A DNA stretch of 64,000 nucleotides from Carallia brachiata (GCA_021464245.1 JADCRB010000048.1:124001-188000), one strand, 5' to 3'; shown: positions 36,808-54,795, counted from the first letter of the stretch. The notes: generated by a model not told the origin, from the sequence alone. Translations and numbers: made by a program.

Positions 36808-38264
36808 TCAACCATTGACTATGACACCGCCTGCACATACAGAGAACGCAAATCAATCGAATTTATCAGTTGTTGCAACAAAGTACATCATTAATATATG
36901 AAACAGTAAACTTGCGGAACTGACCGTTGGGGTGAAGGACCTGGCCTGTAATGTAAGAGGAGAAATGGTTGCTAGCAAGGAACACATAAGAAGGTGCAAC
37001 CTCGCACGGCTGGCCAGCTCTTTTCATTGGCACTTCCTTCCCAAACTCTGCTACCTTCTCCTCTTTGAAAGAAGCTGGTATCAAAGGTGTCCAAATGGGC
37101 CCCGGGGCGACGCCATTAACGCGTATGCCTCTTTCCACAAGTTGCAGTGCAAGGCCTCTAGTGAAACCCACAATTCCACCTTTTGTTGCCGTGTAGTCAA
37201 GCAGCTTGGCATTTCCCTTGTATGCATTGACTGAGGTGGTGTTAATTATGGAGCTGCCTTCTTTCATGTGCTTCAAAGCACGCCTGCCACCACCACCACC
37301 ATTTAAATTATATAAGAACTTTCAACACTGCTAAATAGAATTGCATTATACCCTTGTGAGTTCATACCTTGTCACGAAAAAATAAGAGAACATATTAGTC
37401 CTAAACACCCTCTCAAGCCTCCCCTCATCAATCTCTTCAACTGAAGAATTCTCGTACTGCTCGGCCGCATTGTTAACAAGTACATCAATCTGCCCGTATG
37501 TATTAACCACCTCATCAACCACTCTCTTGCAATTCTCATCAAACCCCAAGTCCGTAGCCACCGCAATGGGATCCTTGGCATCACTAGTCTTATCTTTTCT
37601 CAGCATCTGTAGCGTGTCCAGTGCATCCTTGTCCTCTTGAGCCTTCACGTATGTGAAGGCCACGGTTGCTCCCTCAATAGCAAAGAAATGACAAACCGCT
37701 CTCCCAATGCCTGAATCACCACCGGTCACTAACGCTACCTTCCCCTGCGAAAGACATTTCAAATAAAGCCAATTTTGTCAAATGTCTGCATAAATTACTG
37801 CAAACAACATATTTTATGCAGCATTATATAATCGCACGTAAACAATTTGACAAAATTTGCTATAAGAACCTCTTTTATATGCCGTGGTGAAACAAAATTA
37901 CATGTAGCAAAGGGATGGTAAGGGACTAGACCTGAAGCTTATTAGAAGGCTTGTAATCAGGATTTGCATAGTGGGGGGTTGGGTCCATGATGTGCTCTTT
38001 TCCAGGTTGCGTTTCCTGTGTTTGAGGAGGAAACTTTTTTTCACCAGAAGCCATTCTCACAAACACTCTGCTGCTGCCGGGTCCCTGACTAGCAAGAAAT
38101 ACCACCAAAAACTGACTCTTTGGGCAACTTCTCAGGTGGGTTTTGATCAGATTAGCAGAAAAAGAAGAAGATGAAGAAGAAGAACACAGTCCACTTGCCA
38201 AAGCCTTTGATGCAGGAAACAATCTACAGAACATATATACCCTCCGACGGTTCGGTCTGCCCAA
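36808..38264 (-). CDS. ChlADR1: NADPH-dependent aldehyde reductase / glucose and ribitol dehydrogenase-like SDR, complete copy 5
   Basis: Short-chain dehydrogenase of the At1g54870 type, whose Arabidopsis member reduces reactive aldehydes in plastids with NADPH. Exons in transcript order: 38264-37932, 37744-37368, 37283-36925, 36830-36808. They join to 363 residues. The N-terminal 70 residues are rich in Ser, Arg and Ala and low in acid, like a plastid transit peptide. The conserved mature start follows at MASGEKKFPP. Motifs: TGGDSGIGRAV (cofactor), NNAAEQ, TTSVNAY, the catalytic YTATK, VNGVAPGP, MKRAGQP, and a GGVIVNG end. The Met at 38264 is the longest in-frame start; the Met at 38234 is an alternative. 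It is the only SDR in the array that keeps exon 1, so it is probably the ancestral or sole functional copy. It is convergent with AMI1-5. Confidence 0.9.
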
Positions 38265-39893
38265 GGAAGTTGTGGACAGCAGGATTTATAGCGAATCAGC
38301 CATGTGGACAGGTGGGTTTACGGGTCAGGTTGGGTCTACGTGGCAGCTTGTGGACACACATGGATGAATGCCACGAGGTGGTGTCCACACGTGTAGTCCC
38401 GAGGCGTCAACAGCGGGCACGTCTGTGGAAACGGGCAGTTCGTGTGTTTTTGTTGAGGACTGGCAGGACTCCAGACCCATCTCAAGCGGTGGCAGGTTTT
38501 TTGAGAGACCAATGTTGAAGGACAATAGGACAGCTATCAATTTGTTTGTCCATCCCTGGACAGGGAAGTCCGCATGGTCTGGATTCTCCATTTTGTTGGG
38601 GTTTTTTTTATAAGGAAAAAGTTTATGGTCAAATGATTTTTTCTTACTGTTTTCACACGAAATTTTTTTGTGTGCAATAAGTAGCGTGCTTTGTGCAACC
38701 AAATCGATAAAAAATAATTCAAAAAATATTATTATTTTTTCGTTACACATTTTTTCTTTGTGGTTGCACAAAAAATGCTTGTAGTTGCACAAAAAAATGC
38801 ACGTGGACATAGTAGGAAAAAATTGTTTGGCCATGTAATGGATCCCTTTTTTATATACGTGGGCTAGTTAGTCGTAGTATGATTGTAGTGTTAGGCTAAT
38901 TTTGCATGATATTGATGTTTATCATAAACTTTGCGAGGATAATGCAAGTTAAATACTTGCCACTTTAGGTTTGGAACTCATTATCTGTTATTTCCATCCC
39001 AAAAGTTAAGCAAAATGATACACCATTACAAATGATTAAAAGGCAATTTAAGCATTGAATACCATTACAAGGACAAATAAATTGTCTATACAGCATCCAA
39101 ACACGCTAATAGTTGTGGGAACATGTTGCAATACTATGCAAAATTTGTTGCAACTGAAAAGCGATATATTGTAATGCTAAGTACATATTGTTGTGATGAA
39201 AAGAAGTTATGTTGCATTTGAAGTATAGAAATTATGTGAAAAATTTTAAAAAATAACTTAGTTTTAGATGTCAAGAAAAAACAAAATGAAGTCACAGACT
39301 ACGATTGTCCAATTAATTTATTTATAAATTTTTTCCCTTAAGCATTACTCCTTAGTTGAGTGGTTTTGTAATAGGGTAATTGAACTTTTAGTTCTAAGAA
39401 CATAATCCTAATTCAAAAAAAGACAATTAAGAATTGAATCCAATTTGTACTTATCCATAATCATCGTTTAGTTAAAGGGAAACCATTCCCTTTTAGGCAT
39501 AAAAGCAGTTAGAACCGAAAACCCATCTTTCAATTTTTTTGGGGAACAAAAAAGCTTGCATTTGCCGAATCTCCAAGTGCCACGGCAGTAATGAAAGAAG
39601 AGATCAAAATTGCATGGCTTCCACGTGTAACTTAAGCAGTTTAATACCTGTCAAATTTGCACATCTTATGGTTTACAACCGCATAAACAGGCACCCTTCC
39701 ACAAGACAAAAAAAGTCTACAAATAGAAGAGAGATAGAATCAAAGCAAGAATCCTGTTTTGCGTGTCCATCTAAAAGAAGCCCCCCATAAGCAAACTCCC
39801 ATTAGTTTTATTCCTTCTAGTGATTACTTGAGAAATCTTTAGTGCTCTATAAGTGGGGGTCAATCTTACTAGGGACCAGACTTGGCAAAGGCT
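38265..39893. other. Intergenic between SDR-5 and the GPI-protein gene
   Basis: SDR-5 promoter, a foldback element at 38615-38850, then AT-rich DNA, with the 5' flank of the next gene from about 39480. Open frames at 38325-38834 are read through the foldback and are not genes. Confidence 0.6.
38615..38850. mobile_element. Foldback (MITE-like) element, second family member
   Basis: Left arm ATGGTCAAATGATTTTTTC (from 38625) and the reverse complement of the right arm, ATGGCCAAACAATTTTTTCC (from 38834), are imperfect inverted repeats that extend about 50 bp. The interior repeats GTTGCACAAAAA as in the 14096-14355 element. It sits about 350 bp upstream of the SDR-5 start codon. Exact ends and target duplication are uncertain. 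Confidence 0.65.
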
Positions 39894-40821
39894 ATGGCTT
39901 CTCTCAAAGTGGGACTTTTCTTCTTCACCTTGTTTCTTCATGCCATTCTCTTTCTTTCATCTCCTGTGCTTTGTGATGGTACCATTTTCAATTCCTTTCC
40001 TTTTTGCGTTCCTCATTTACATGGGTTCTTTTTTTTTCTTTTTTTGTCTTTTGGGTTGGAATTCTAACATTAATGAAGATAAAGTTTCTTGCATGTTATT
40101 CTAGATTGATATATATAGAAGTTAAAGCATGAAATCAAGGACAACTAATTTGTATACTGTTTAATTTTTTTTTAGGGAATAAAATGAGACAGTGATAGTC
40201 TCGATTGGGAGCATTGTGTTTGTATTGTTAAATTTATTAGTGGATCTATGTTATTCCGCCTTGTTTTCCAACATTTTTTGTGAGTAAATTTGGCATATGT
40301 AACTTAAAATAATTTTATTTCACCAAAATTTCAATTTTTTTGTAACAGACAAGGAAGACAACCTTCTTCAAGGCATCAACAGTTACAGGACAACCTTAAA
40401 ACTCCCACCGCTTGCCAAGAACGACCAGGCCGGATGCGTAGCCGATGAAGTTGCCGACAAGCTAGAGGACCGGCCGTGTACTGCGGCCAATGCGGCCACA
40501 ACAGTTCAAATAAGCAACTATCCTGAGGTGCTAGACAAGTGTGGTGTGAACCCTAACAACACCAAAGATGGTGTGATATTGCCCGTTTGCGTGCCCGACT
40601 TGGTCCCAACTCTAGTTCTGACCAATTATACGCACACCCAGCACGCGAGATCCCTCAATGACTCAAGGTTCACTGGGGCCGGTGTTGGGTCGGAAGGCGA
40701 TTGGATGGTGGTGGTTTTGAGCACAAATATCCAAGGTGGGAGCTTTGCTGGGGCAAGTAGGTTGCTCTCCAATGTTGGTTTGGCTTTCGTATTGGGAATG
40801 CTTGCTCATCTAGTGCACTAA
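39894..40821 (+). CDS. GPI-anchored protein of the At3g06035/At5g19250 type
   Basis: Two exons, 39894-39978 and 40349-40821, join in frame to 185 residues. Residues 1-27 form a signal peptide (MASLKVGLFFFTLFLHAILF then LSSPVLC). The mature part has the family pattern: INSYRTTLKLPPL near the start, cysteines in AGCVADEVAD and RPCTAANA, Y-P-E-V-L-D-K-C, and V-C-V-P-D-L. The C-terminal 18 residues are hydrophobic after a small-residue stretch, consistent with a GPI-anchor signal. The family is plant-specific, at the plasma membrane/apoplast, of unknown biochemical function. An in-frame TTG upstream is not a credible start. Confidence 0.85.
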
Positions 40822-43407
40822 CTGGACTGGCCGCTGTCACCTTTTTATATATGGGACTTTAATTAAGGTGACGCTTGTGGCATTTTAATGTTGTGCTTTG
40901 TTTCTAGGAGATGAGTGCTTTGATCCAATTCCATCTACTTCTTTTTTTTGGTAAATATGAAGGGCAATTCCATCTACGTCTGTGCTCTGGTATAATGTAT
41001 CCTTTTTCATTTTAAAACTAGTATGTATGTAGGTGTAACCGTGAATTTATTTTTTCAGAAAAAGTTTATGGACATACTGCAGCCATATTGTCTTAGCACA
41101 AGAAAAAAGGTTGAAATTTTTTTTCAAATCAAAGTTTAAATTTTTTTTCAAATCAAAGTTAATATGAAATATATTTATAATAGAATCAAGTACATTTAGA
41201 ATTTAGTTTTTTAAAAAAAAAGCAAAAAAAAGGAGATTTGGTTGGAATATAATCATGGGCATAGCCCATGTAATGGTATTCTTATTTTTGCTACAAGTAA
41301 ATGCTCCGAAATATTATCATTTTTGGTTTACGTAAAGAGAGAAAAAAGCGAAAGAATGAGAGAAGCTAATGAGTTACCGACAGGATTCAAACGTTCGACA
41401 GTGGACATGTGCCTCTGCCCACTCGGATAAGTCAAAGTTCGCTTGTCCTCCAAGTTGTCATGCACCTAAATATTATCATGACCTCGGTCACGAATAGACT
41501 TATGGATTATTTATGCAAAAATGCATAACAAAAATACTTTGCCTCGACTGCCATTACAAAGTATAAAGGCTTCTCTTCAATCTTACAGCAAAGTATTTTT
41601 CATAATTAACTTGAGTTACTTGACGGAAAATTATAATTTTTCTTCATCAACATCAGCAAGTATTTATTTTCATAATTAATGAGAGAAAGAAGAGATAGTG
41701 GGGAGAATAGATATGAAAAACATAGAAAGCAATTATTGAATAACTTTGACCTAGTGATCTGGAAGCCAAGAGAATAATTTTCGTGGATTAAAAGCGACTA
41801 GAATAATAGTCAAATATAATAGATTACAAATCATTTACTCTGTAGATTATATATATATATAAAAGAGAAATACTAGTAACAGTCACTTTTACCATCTTTT
41901 TTACAATTGCTGCTTACGTGGCAGGTGTTTGTTAAAAAGTTGAATGTCAAAAATATTACAGAAATGTCATTAAAAAGTATTGATGTGTTGATTTGATTGG
42001 TGTCTGTAAAAGAGAAGGTAAAAAGTGACTATCTGTAGCAAATCTCATATATAAAATATCGGAAGTTCTATGTAAAAATTAATTTGTTAAAAAAAAATCA
42101 TGCGATAGATTTTCAAAAATAAAATTGTGAATGATTTTTTTGGGTGATTAACCCACAACACATCTATGGATATTTGCAGGCGAAGCGACAAATGGGGTCG
42201 AACAGTTTTGGCTCCCTCACCTGAGCTTTTTTTTTTTTTTTTTTTACATGGTTTTATCCCTAAATCCTGATTTTCAGGGGAAAAAAAAACTAAGGTAATA
42301 CAAAGTATTATTTAAGATTTAATTGCTGAAAAGAAAAAGGAAATCGGGACAAAATCCGGAGAAAAACCGGCCCATCACCCCACATCAATATCATCCTAAA
42401 TTGGATCGATAACTGGATCGTCGATCGATACCTATTTCGGTATTTTTTAAATGAAAAAATGTAAATGTCTCGAGTATTTTTAAAAATTATAATTAATATT
42501 TTTAAAATAAAAATTAATATTTTATAATTATTTATTATTTTTATATTTAAAAAATTATCAATTTTATTTAAAAATATCAGTAATAATTTTAACCGAAATA
42601 CAACTCAGAATAAAAATATCCTAAATATATATGCTTACTTTTCCCAAATACAGACCAATTTTATGTGCGCACACTCCTATTCTGTGCACTAAAAGATCAC
42701 CAAACAATGAAACTTAAGCAATATTCTCGATCTAACATGACTATTTTCCATTTCCAGTCCACGTTTCTTTTCCTTCTTTTTTTTTTTTTTCAAGAAAACG
42801 ATGATTTGAATTTAGGAGGCACAAGCGCGTGCACGTGTGTGTGCGCGTGTATGTGAAAGAGATATGTAAATGAGTGCACGTGTAAACATAAATCATTGTG
42901 AAGAAAGCAATAAACGAGGCCTGTATTCTGTCAAGCAACTAGAATCTCTTGGAAATCAATAACATTCATTTCTATACTTCTTTGAACCTTGATGTACCAA
43001 TCCCAATATAAGTTTAAATGCCAATTGTTGATTCACTTTCAAGTGGAAAATAGCTTTCCACCGATTATACCAGTTGAGAACTTAAGATATTAAATTCAAA
43101 TTTTAGTCAGAATTAATTAACTAAAAATAAAAAGTTTAATAACTCTCATACGTTATGACTAGTTCTGATAAAAGAATAAAATATTAGTTATCTTATTTTT
43201 GCTAGGTAAGATGAATTACACATTAATATTTCAAAAGATACAAACAAAAGCTATTAAAATTGATCTTCATTATACTGAAACTAGTAACTTCTCAAAAGAA
43301 GATTGAGATCCAACATAATGGCCAATATAGTTTGTATCTATACACAAAGCAATAGATAAGGCTATGCAAAAGACTTGGAAGCTTGCAATAATTTGCTTTG
43401 TATACGG
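40822..43407. other. Intergenic, AT-rich, with one MITE
   Basis: GPI-gene 3' UTR, a tandem duplication of about 25 bp near 41110-41160 (TTTTTTTTCAAATCAAAGTT), a short MITE at 41865-42046, T tracts, and a TG/CG-rich SSR-like patch at 42826-42855. No gene was seen. Confidence 0.6.
41865..42046. mobile_element. Short MITE
   Basis: Left end GAGAAATACTAGTAACAGTC and the reverse complement of the right end GAGATTTGCTACAGATAGTC are inverted repeats, both continuing into ACTTTT-ACC-TCTTTTTTACA-like sequence (about 40 bp). Flanking sequence is ATATAAAA on both sides, consistent with a TA-rich target duplication. 182 bp, non-coding. Family not assigned. Confidence 0.7.
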
Positions 43408-43659
43408 CTACCTGTTGTGTAGTGGGTCAGGACAAGAGGGTACCCATCTGTTGACAGTGGCAACAAACCCATCATCTTCGTGACGATCATCAGTACTATT
43501 ATTATTAAACCCTTTGTCCCACTTCTGTGTTTGATGATCCATACCTTCACTTTCTTCTTTCAGATGTCTGGCTCCAAAAACTGCATGGTCATGAAGGGTT
43601 GACGCACACATCAATATCAGCAGCAGAGAGCCTACATGACACCTTGACAAGATCATCAT
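43408..43659 (-). CDS. CLE27: CLE27-like peptide hormone precursor
   Basis: Single exon, 83 residues. An N-terminal hydrophobic signal peptide (GSLLLILMCASTL) is followed by an acidic, variable middle. The C-terminus carries the 12-residue CLE motif RWVPSCPDPLHN followed by one Arg and the stop. The Cys at motif position 6, where most CLE peptides have Gly, is also found in Arabidopsis CLE27 (RIVPSCPDPLHN), so this is most likely a CLE27 orthologue. CLE peptides are secreted, processed and perceived by LRR receptor kinases. A (GA)n tract lies in the 5' flank (43727-43751). Confidence 0.82.
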   Translation of the reverse strand: MMILSRCHVGSLLLILMCASTLHDHAVFGARHLKEESEGMDHQTQKWDKGFNNNSTDDRHEDDGFVATVNRWVPSCPDPLHNR

Positions 43660-43726
43660 TTCTTGTTATAGACAGTCTTCACTTCCAAGCTAAGATGATG
43701 ATCAATGGCTGTTTGGATTGAAATTA

Positions 43727-43751
43727 GAGAGAGAGAGAGAGAGAGAGAGAA
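43727..43751. repeat. (GA)n microsatellite upstream of the CLE gene
   Basis: About 12 GA units within 100 bp of the CLE start codon. On the gene strand it is a CT tract, common in plant 5' UTRs. Confidence 0.85.
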
Positions 43752-45339
43752 ACACTGGACTTGTTGTGTAAGTCTGTTGGATTATGAAGGAAGATGGACA
43801 GAATGGTCAAATATGTCTTTTGTGGTAAAATTCTCTGGCGTGCACAGTGAGCGAAAAAAATATACACAATGAGCTTGGACTTCTTGTGTAAGCTTGTTGA
43901 AAAAAACGGAATTTATAAAGGGAAGATGTGGAAAAAATGTCAAACCGGTTTTGAGGGTCAATGTCAAAGAGTGTGACTACGCTGGCCGCACATCAGGAAG
44001 GATATATTTTTTAAAGAATCCGGCTACATGGACGTGGAATTGGGATACAAAATGCGAACGAGCTTGTAATATTGGGGGTTAAGTTAACGAAAAAGAATAT
44101 ATATACTGTGTTTGCTTACTCGTCTATTTTCTCTGCCCCACTAATTTCTCTTCTTTAAAATGGAAAAAGTATTTGGGTAAAGAGAAATAGGCAGATCAAT
44201 AAACCACTAACTTTAAGTAATAAGATTCTTATTTTATATAATAAAATTTTGTTACTTTATTTGTTGTTATATAAAATATGAATTTCATTATTTAAAATTA
44301 AAAAATTTTTATGTTATAAATAATTTCTCTATCCACAAAGTGGAACTTTTTTGAAATATACACTAAATTTTGTTCAAAATTACAATGGAATCAAGATTTT
44401 GCAAAATTATGATCTGTGTAACTTAAAAAATATAACGTATTTTTGAGCGAATGGAATATATTTTTTCGACAATACAATAAAATTCGTTTCATTTTCTTTT
44501 ATATACTGTACATTTTGGTTACATTTTCTTTTGTATACTCTACAATAACAATTTATATTAATGAATTTGAAATTCGGAGGTTCAATTTCAGAATTTTAAG
44601 TTTCAAATGTTGTCACATATAAATTGCATAATTTTTTTTTTAATTTTTTGATTTGTAGAAGTTAAAGAACGAACTCTAAACCTAAAACTAAAAATTCAAG
44701 TAACTTTATCACCAAACATTATAACTAGTCGCAATTGTATGCTTTAAAGAATATAGAATCTCTCTTTTTGTGTAATTGAGAGTCCAGCAGATCATAAGAT
44801 TAATAAATTTGCTTAGTTTGAACACTTTAATCAGAAATGTAATTACCATTAGTGAAGAACAGGCATTTGATTGACGAGTTCAAAATAGTGAGTTGATGAT
44901 GAAATGCGTCAAACACCCTCACCGACGGGTTGTCTCCAAATTCGACTCAACCCCGATAGATTAATAATCTGTCAAACCTAACACAACTGAAAAATTGTCT
45001 CCAAAAGTACCTCAATTTCAGGATCTTGGCTCTGACCCCTCTTTTGGGTCGTTTTTCACTTTCTACATTTTCCTCATCTTAATTAACAAATCCAAATTGC
45101 CAATGACCATTTCAAAGCAGTGTGATAATAAGTACTTTAATTTACTGGGTTTAGACTTGTAAAAGCAACTTTAGCTTATGTTTGGCTCAGTTCAGGTGCG
45201 ATATCTATTGTAATTTACTGAGTTTTGTTTCTTTTGGACTAGGTTGTGGCAGCTCTTACCCAGCTCGTCTCATTTAGCACTTCAATTAACTTTTTTACTG
45301 GTTTTATTTTATTTTATTTTTTAGTCTATTAAAACTAGT

Positions 45340-45430
45340 ACGAAAGATAAATTTATGTGAACATGATCTGGGATTCGAACTCTCAACTTTATAGTTAGTA
45401 GTTACTACGCTAAATTATTTAGATTATACT
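45340..45430 (-). repeat. Possible tRNA-derived SINE head
   Basis: On the minus strand a box-B-like GAGTTCGAATCCCAG (45365-45380) follows a box-A-like TTTAGCGTAGTAACTACTAA. No clear tail or target duplication was seen. Confidence 0.35.
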
Positions 45431-46522
45431 TAATTCACACTGATTTTGTTAATTAATTGGTTCATTAGCAATCCTCTATGTTTTGGCACATCCCTCGCTC
45501 TCCCTCTCTCTTTCTCTCTCTGCCTATTAATGCAAGATACGGCTCTAAGCGAGTAACATACGAACCATCCAATGAATCATCACGGCTGGATTTGGCCAAT
45601 CTCCCGAATTGACCAAAATTTTGATTCTTCAAATCAACTATTTTCATTGACTCAAAAAATCATAATTAGTAGCCACTAATTAGGTGGGAACCGGAATTTT
45701 TCATTCTGTACGAGATGCAATGATTAAGTTGGAAACCCCACTTGCTAAATCAAAAGGTCAAAGTTCTCCCTCAATCCTTAATCATCGCCTTTGAATTTGA
45801 AGTTATCGCCCCCCACATTACGAAACTCATAAACCTCTAATTATTTGACTTTATGTGCCAAATTCTAACACACCGCCAATTGATTAGACTTTAAGGACCG
45901 CCATTAATTCTTCTTCTTTTTTCCTTCTTCTTAACATCATCATCAAGACATCAACTACAACAACAGCAAAGCTTTATCGCACCCCTGGTCCACTACAAGT
46001 ATTATTGTTGAATTTTAATTAATGTCATGTTACTCCTAAGTGTGAATTTGTCAAATATGGAATATGGCCTATGGGTCTTACAAAATTGCGTATTAATTGC
46101 TTTGCCAGTAAGGAAACGATGTCCGTGAGCATTTGAACCAGAGTATCCAGTAAAAATTAGCAAAATATGTGATGAACAAACTAGAGAATAGATCATATTG
46201 TAAATACAGATTATACAATCTTATCATTCATTAAAGAGGTGTGTACCACATTTATCATGTGTGTAGTGAGTAAAGACCACTATATTAAATTAAGGGAGGA
46301 GCAAATTTCTGAATGTTTAACAAAAATTATTATATTACTTTCATAATTATACAGAATAGACATATATTTAATTTTCCCTTGCACCTCGGACAAAGGTCAA
46401 CTCCCATCCGACAAAGGTCACCATTGCAGCATAGTACGTTACACTTGCCATGATAAGGAATGGATACAAAAGAGTTCCAATTGTTGGCTAACACATTCTG
46501 CAACAAAACATTGTATGAATCA

Positions 46523-46984
46523 GTGTTTAAAAAATCAGATTGGACCAATCAGTTAGACTGGTTTAATCGGTGATCGATTAGTGGTCCGATCTAGTTTAGA
46601 TGAATTTTGGGCATTGATTTGGACTGGTTAAAATCGGTCAAGAATCGATAAAAATCGGTAAAAACTAATCAAAATCAGATCAGTTGGACCGGTTTAATAA
46701 AATTAAAAAATTTATAAATTATAATTTCACCTCAAATAACATTTAAATTATAATTTAAGCACCAAATTTAATTAAAAGTTCAATTTAGTTATAAATCTAA
46801 TTAAAACTTTTGATTTAGTCTTTAAAATTAAAAAAATTAATATTTAATCATTATATATAATTATTTTTTTAATTACTTATATACATATATATATTATTAA
46901 ATACCGGTTCGACTGGTTCAACCGGTTGAACCTTGACTCATTAATATTTTCGATTTGATAATCGGTTCGATTCTGACAACCTTA
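46523..46984. mobile_element. hAT-like non-autonomous element (MITE)
   Basis: GTATGAATCA occurs on both sides (46513-46522 and 46985-46994), fitting an 8-bp hAT target duplication plus shared end bases. The arms are rich in CCGGTTTAATCGG-like motifs that are roughly palindromic (ACTGGTTCAACCGGTTGAACC near 46911). No coding. Confidence 0.65.
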
Positions 46985-48007
46985 GTATGAATCAAATGCC
47001 AAAAGGCCGAAGAAAAAGCTCTTCCCTTTGTGAAACTGAAATGTGATTATTTGCTAATTATCTCGAATGAAGAAAAAGGGACAAACTTGGGACTAACCAC
47101 CACAATTTCGGTGACATTCAAAAATTAAAAAAAAAAAAAGACATTATAACGAAATCTGTTAAGAGGAAAATTTTGTGAGATTGGTATAATTATAATGAGA
47201 TTAAAATAATGTGTGTCATTAAAAAAAAAGTAACATTTGTAATTTAATAATTAAAATAAAAAGAAACAGATAAATTATTAAAAATTATTAAATGAATTAC
47301 ATGTTGTATTACATAAAATTAAGTTAGAGAGATGATTATACTTACACAAAATTAAGTTGAGACATAATAATACTTAGTCAGAAATTTCTTTTCACATTTT
47401 CTCGGCTATCAAACAAAAAAGCTCCAGTAAAAAAAAAAAAAGAAAAGCTGAATACGGGAAAATTAGAAAAGGAAAATGAGATGGACCTGCGAAATTAGAG
47501 AGGGCTACCTACCGTGTTGGATTTTCTATTAAGAATTTTTTTTTGAAAAAATAATTTTCAAATTTCTTTGATTTAAACCAAAGAAATAACGAAAACAAAA
47601 AGAACGGCGATAAATAATTATGATGATTATATTTATAATAAGTCTTATTATCAATATTCCAGGAAATTCAACCGGCAGGCAGAGAAAAAAAAAATATTTT
47701 GTAAAAAAAATTAAATTTCGATTGGGCAAAAAGGACAGTTTAGGTATTACGATGTATCGCTGCCTTTTTGCATAAAACAGCATTCACAGCCCCCCTCCTC
47801 CTCTTCAGCGCCTCCGCCGTCACCGCTGTCGCCAAAACCATAAAGGTACCAATTTACCCCCTTCTTTTCCTGATTTTTACCTCTTTTGCCACTCTCCTTG
47901 AATGTTGATGCAAGTACATATACATGCATATATGTGAGCAGAAAATAGAGGAAGTTTGATTTTCAGCCTTTTTTATATATAAAAAAATTTAATTTATTGG
48001 GGTTTAG

Positions 48008-53070
<5,063 letters not shown>

Positions 53071-53875
53071 TGATGAAACCAACCACATGCGTGGCATATT
53101 ACCTCAGCCGTTTAGATTAATTCGGTCCTTGCACGAGGTGTCCCATCTATAGAAAATTGTATTTATTTTGTATTCTCAGCTCCATTTTCCCAATTTAGGT
53201 ATCTATAAACTTCCAGTGGTAGGGTTTTGTGGTGACGAATTTACAACACATGTACCATCAAATCAATGTATTGTGCGGGGATATAGCGAAAATTTTGCCA
53301 GATTTCTCGTAGCCTTGCCGTACTGATAATACTTACTAGCAAAAGTCATCAAAAGCTGTCTACGCCCCTTGACTAGCTCTTTGAGTAAGCAATCTCGAAC
53401 TAGGTTTGCAAAAAATTGAAGCATGGAGTGAAGGATGCATAAAGCATCGGGAGTCACTCCCCAATTGTTGCCAAATGCAGCTGGCCGGGTAAAACATGAA
53501 TGGATGATTCGCATGTAAGGCTTATGTGCTCTCTTGTTGTTCCTCTCCGTTGCTTGTACGTAAATATATTCGAGAGTTTGCTTGGTACTTCAGAATGCCA
53601 AAGTTTCTTGATGGGTTGTACATTGTTCTTTTACCATTCGAGTGTAAATAGGATAGGGTGAACAGGAGGGGTTCGTAACCAGTCTGCGAACATTAGAAAT
53701 GGATACTACATTATATTAGCAGTGATACGTTTAAGATTAGCTCTTGCCAGGGATTGTTGTTTGCTTGACTGCACCGGAAAGCTCGGAGTTATCAACACGA
53801 GGATGCAGCGTGAAACCAGATTGTATGACTCTGCAGGTGAAACCTGTAATTGCTGATGCATGTTGAACGTCATCT
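53071..53875. other. Convergent 3' region between MIRO and the cyclin gene
   Basis: MIRO 3' UTR on the plus strand, to about 53280, and cyclin 3' UTR on the minus strand. The 83-codon minus frame at 53263-53514 has no recognisable features. No additional gene was seen. Confidence 0.55.
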
Positions 53876-54795
53876 TTACTTTGCCGGCCTTCCATGGATG
53901 GGTAGCTCAATTTGGTACTCGCCTCCATATTCTCTTTCTAGCTTCAAACAGTAATTCCTGAAAACTTCCATTGTTACGTGTAGACGGAAATCCAAGCTGA
54001 ACAAGAATTTCATTTCCATTCTATTCATTTCTGCGATGCTTACCCCTCCCACTTTGGCATAGTAAGCATTGTTATGAACGCTGCAATTTAAGTCAAAAAA
54101 GAATCAAACTCTTCATGACTGCATGTCACCATCTAATAATTTTGCCACTATATTTGTTGTATATAAAATGTATCATAAGTGATTTTCTTTAGGGGACATT
54201 TGTGACTATAATTTAAATTTTTATTTTAAAAATCTTGAATTTTAATTTCAAGAGCAAAGCGTATGAGATTTATGAGAACAGAAAGTTACTATTATTACAT
54301 AACTCATAATCTAATGAACTTCTTAGTGAACATTAAAAAAAAAAAAAAAACTCTCGCTCTCTCGTGGAGTGAATTAGTGAAGAATAAATAATTTGTGGAG
54401 GCAGTCACTTACTCATCATCCAAGAATTTAGCGGCTACCATGATGCTTGTAATCAGAATACGGTGCACGTTAAGAGAAGTGAGGCGAATGTCTGTTCGAC
54501 CCAGAAACCTGTCTATATAAACGTACCCAACGACGAAGCAAGAATTGCTGCACCTTGCATACTTGAAGATGCGTTCAACATAGCGTCTGATGCTCATGGA
54601 CGGAGGTTTCGATCCATGGAAGATAGTAATGGCATCTTTCCTCTTTGATCCAACCAATAACTTCTGATCATTCTTTCGGATCGATCTCTCAAGAAAAGAA
54701 GACAGCAGCGACAGCACTCGAGGTGGGTTTCTTGATGCATCTCCATATTCTTCCAGTAGCCCAAGTGCCGAAACTGTTTTTGGATCAATTGCCAT
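53876..54795 (-). CDS. CYCU2: U/P-type cyclin (cyclin-U2 / CYCP3-like)
   Basis: PHO80-like plant cyclin that partners A-type CDKs. Two exons in transcript order, 54795-54413 and 54080-53876, join (GA|C, giving DDD) to 195 residues, normal for the family. The cyclin box is intact: SIRRYVERIFKYARCS, CFVVGYVYIDRFL, LNVHRILITSIMVAAKFLDD, NNAYYAKVGGVS, MNRMEMKFLFSLDF. The C-terminal YQIELPI resembles the QIEWPI end of Arabidopsis CYCU2, not the CYCU4 ends. Splice sites are GTAAGT and TTGCAG. It is convergent with MIRO. Confidence 0.9.

Larger units (their letters stand above)
43660..48007. other. Long gene-poor stretch between the CLE and MIRO genes
   Basis: CLE promoter with a (GA)n tract and an internal near-repeat (TGGACTTGTTGTGTAAG at 43756 and TGGACTTCTTGTGTAAG at 43876). 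AT-rich DNA follows, with a possible SINE head at about 45340-45430, a hAT-like MITE at 46523-46984, then MIRO promoter and 5' UTR from roughly 47760. Short open frames here show no family features. Confidence 0.6.

Noticed and set aside
38325..38834. 169-codon minus-strand frame
   Set aside because: Half of it is the foldback element and the rest lies in the SDR-5 promoter; no domain or codon pattern supports it.
53263..53514. 83-codon minus-strand frame between MIRO and the cyclin gene
   Set aside because: Lies in the 3' UTR zone of two convergent genes and matches no family known to me.
53737..53928. 63-codon minus-strand frame overlapping the cyclin 3' end
   Set aside because: It is another frame of cyclin exon 2 and its 3' UTR; the cyclin frame itself stops normally at 53876.
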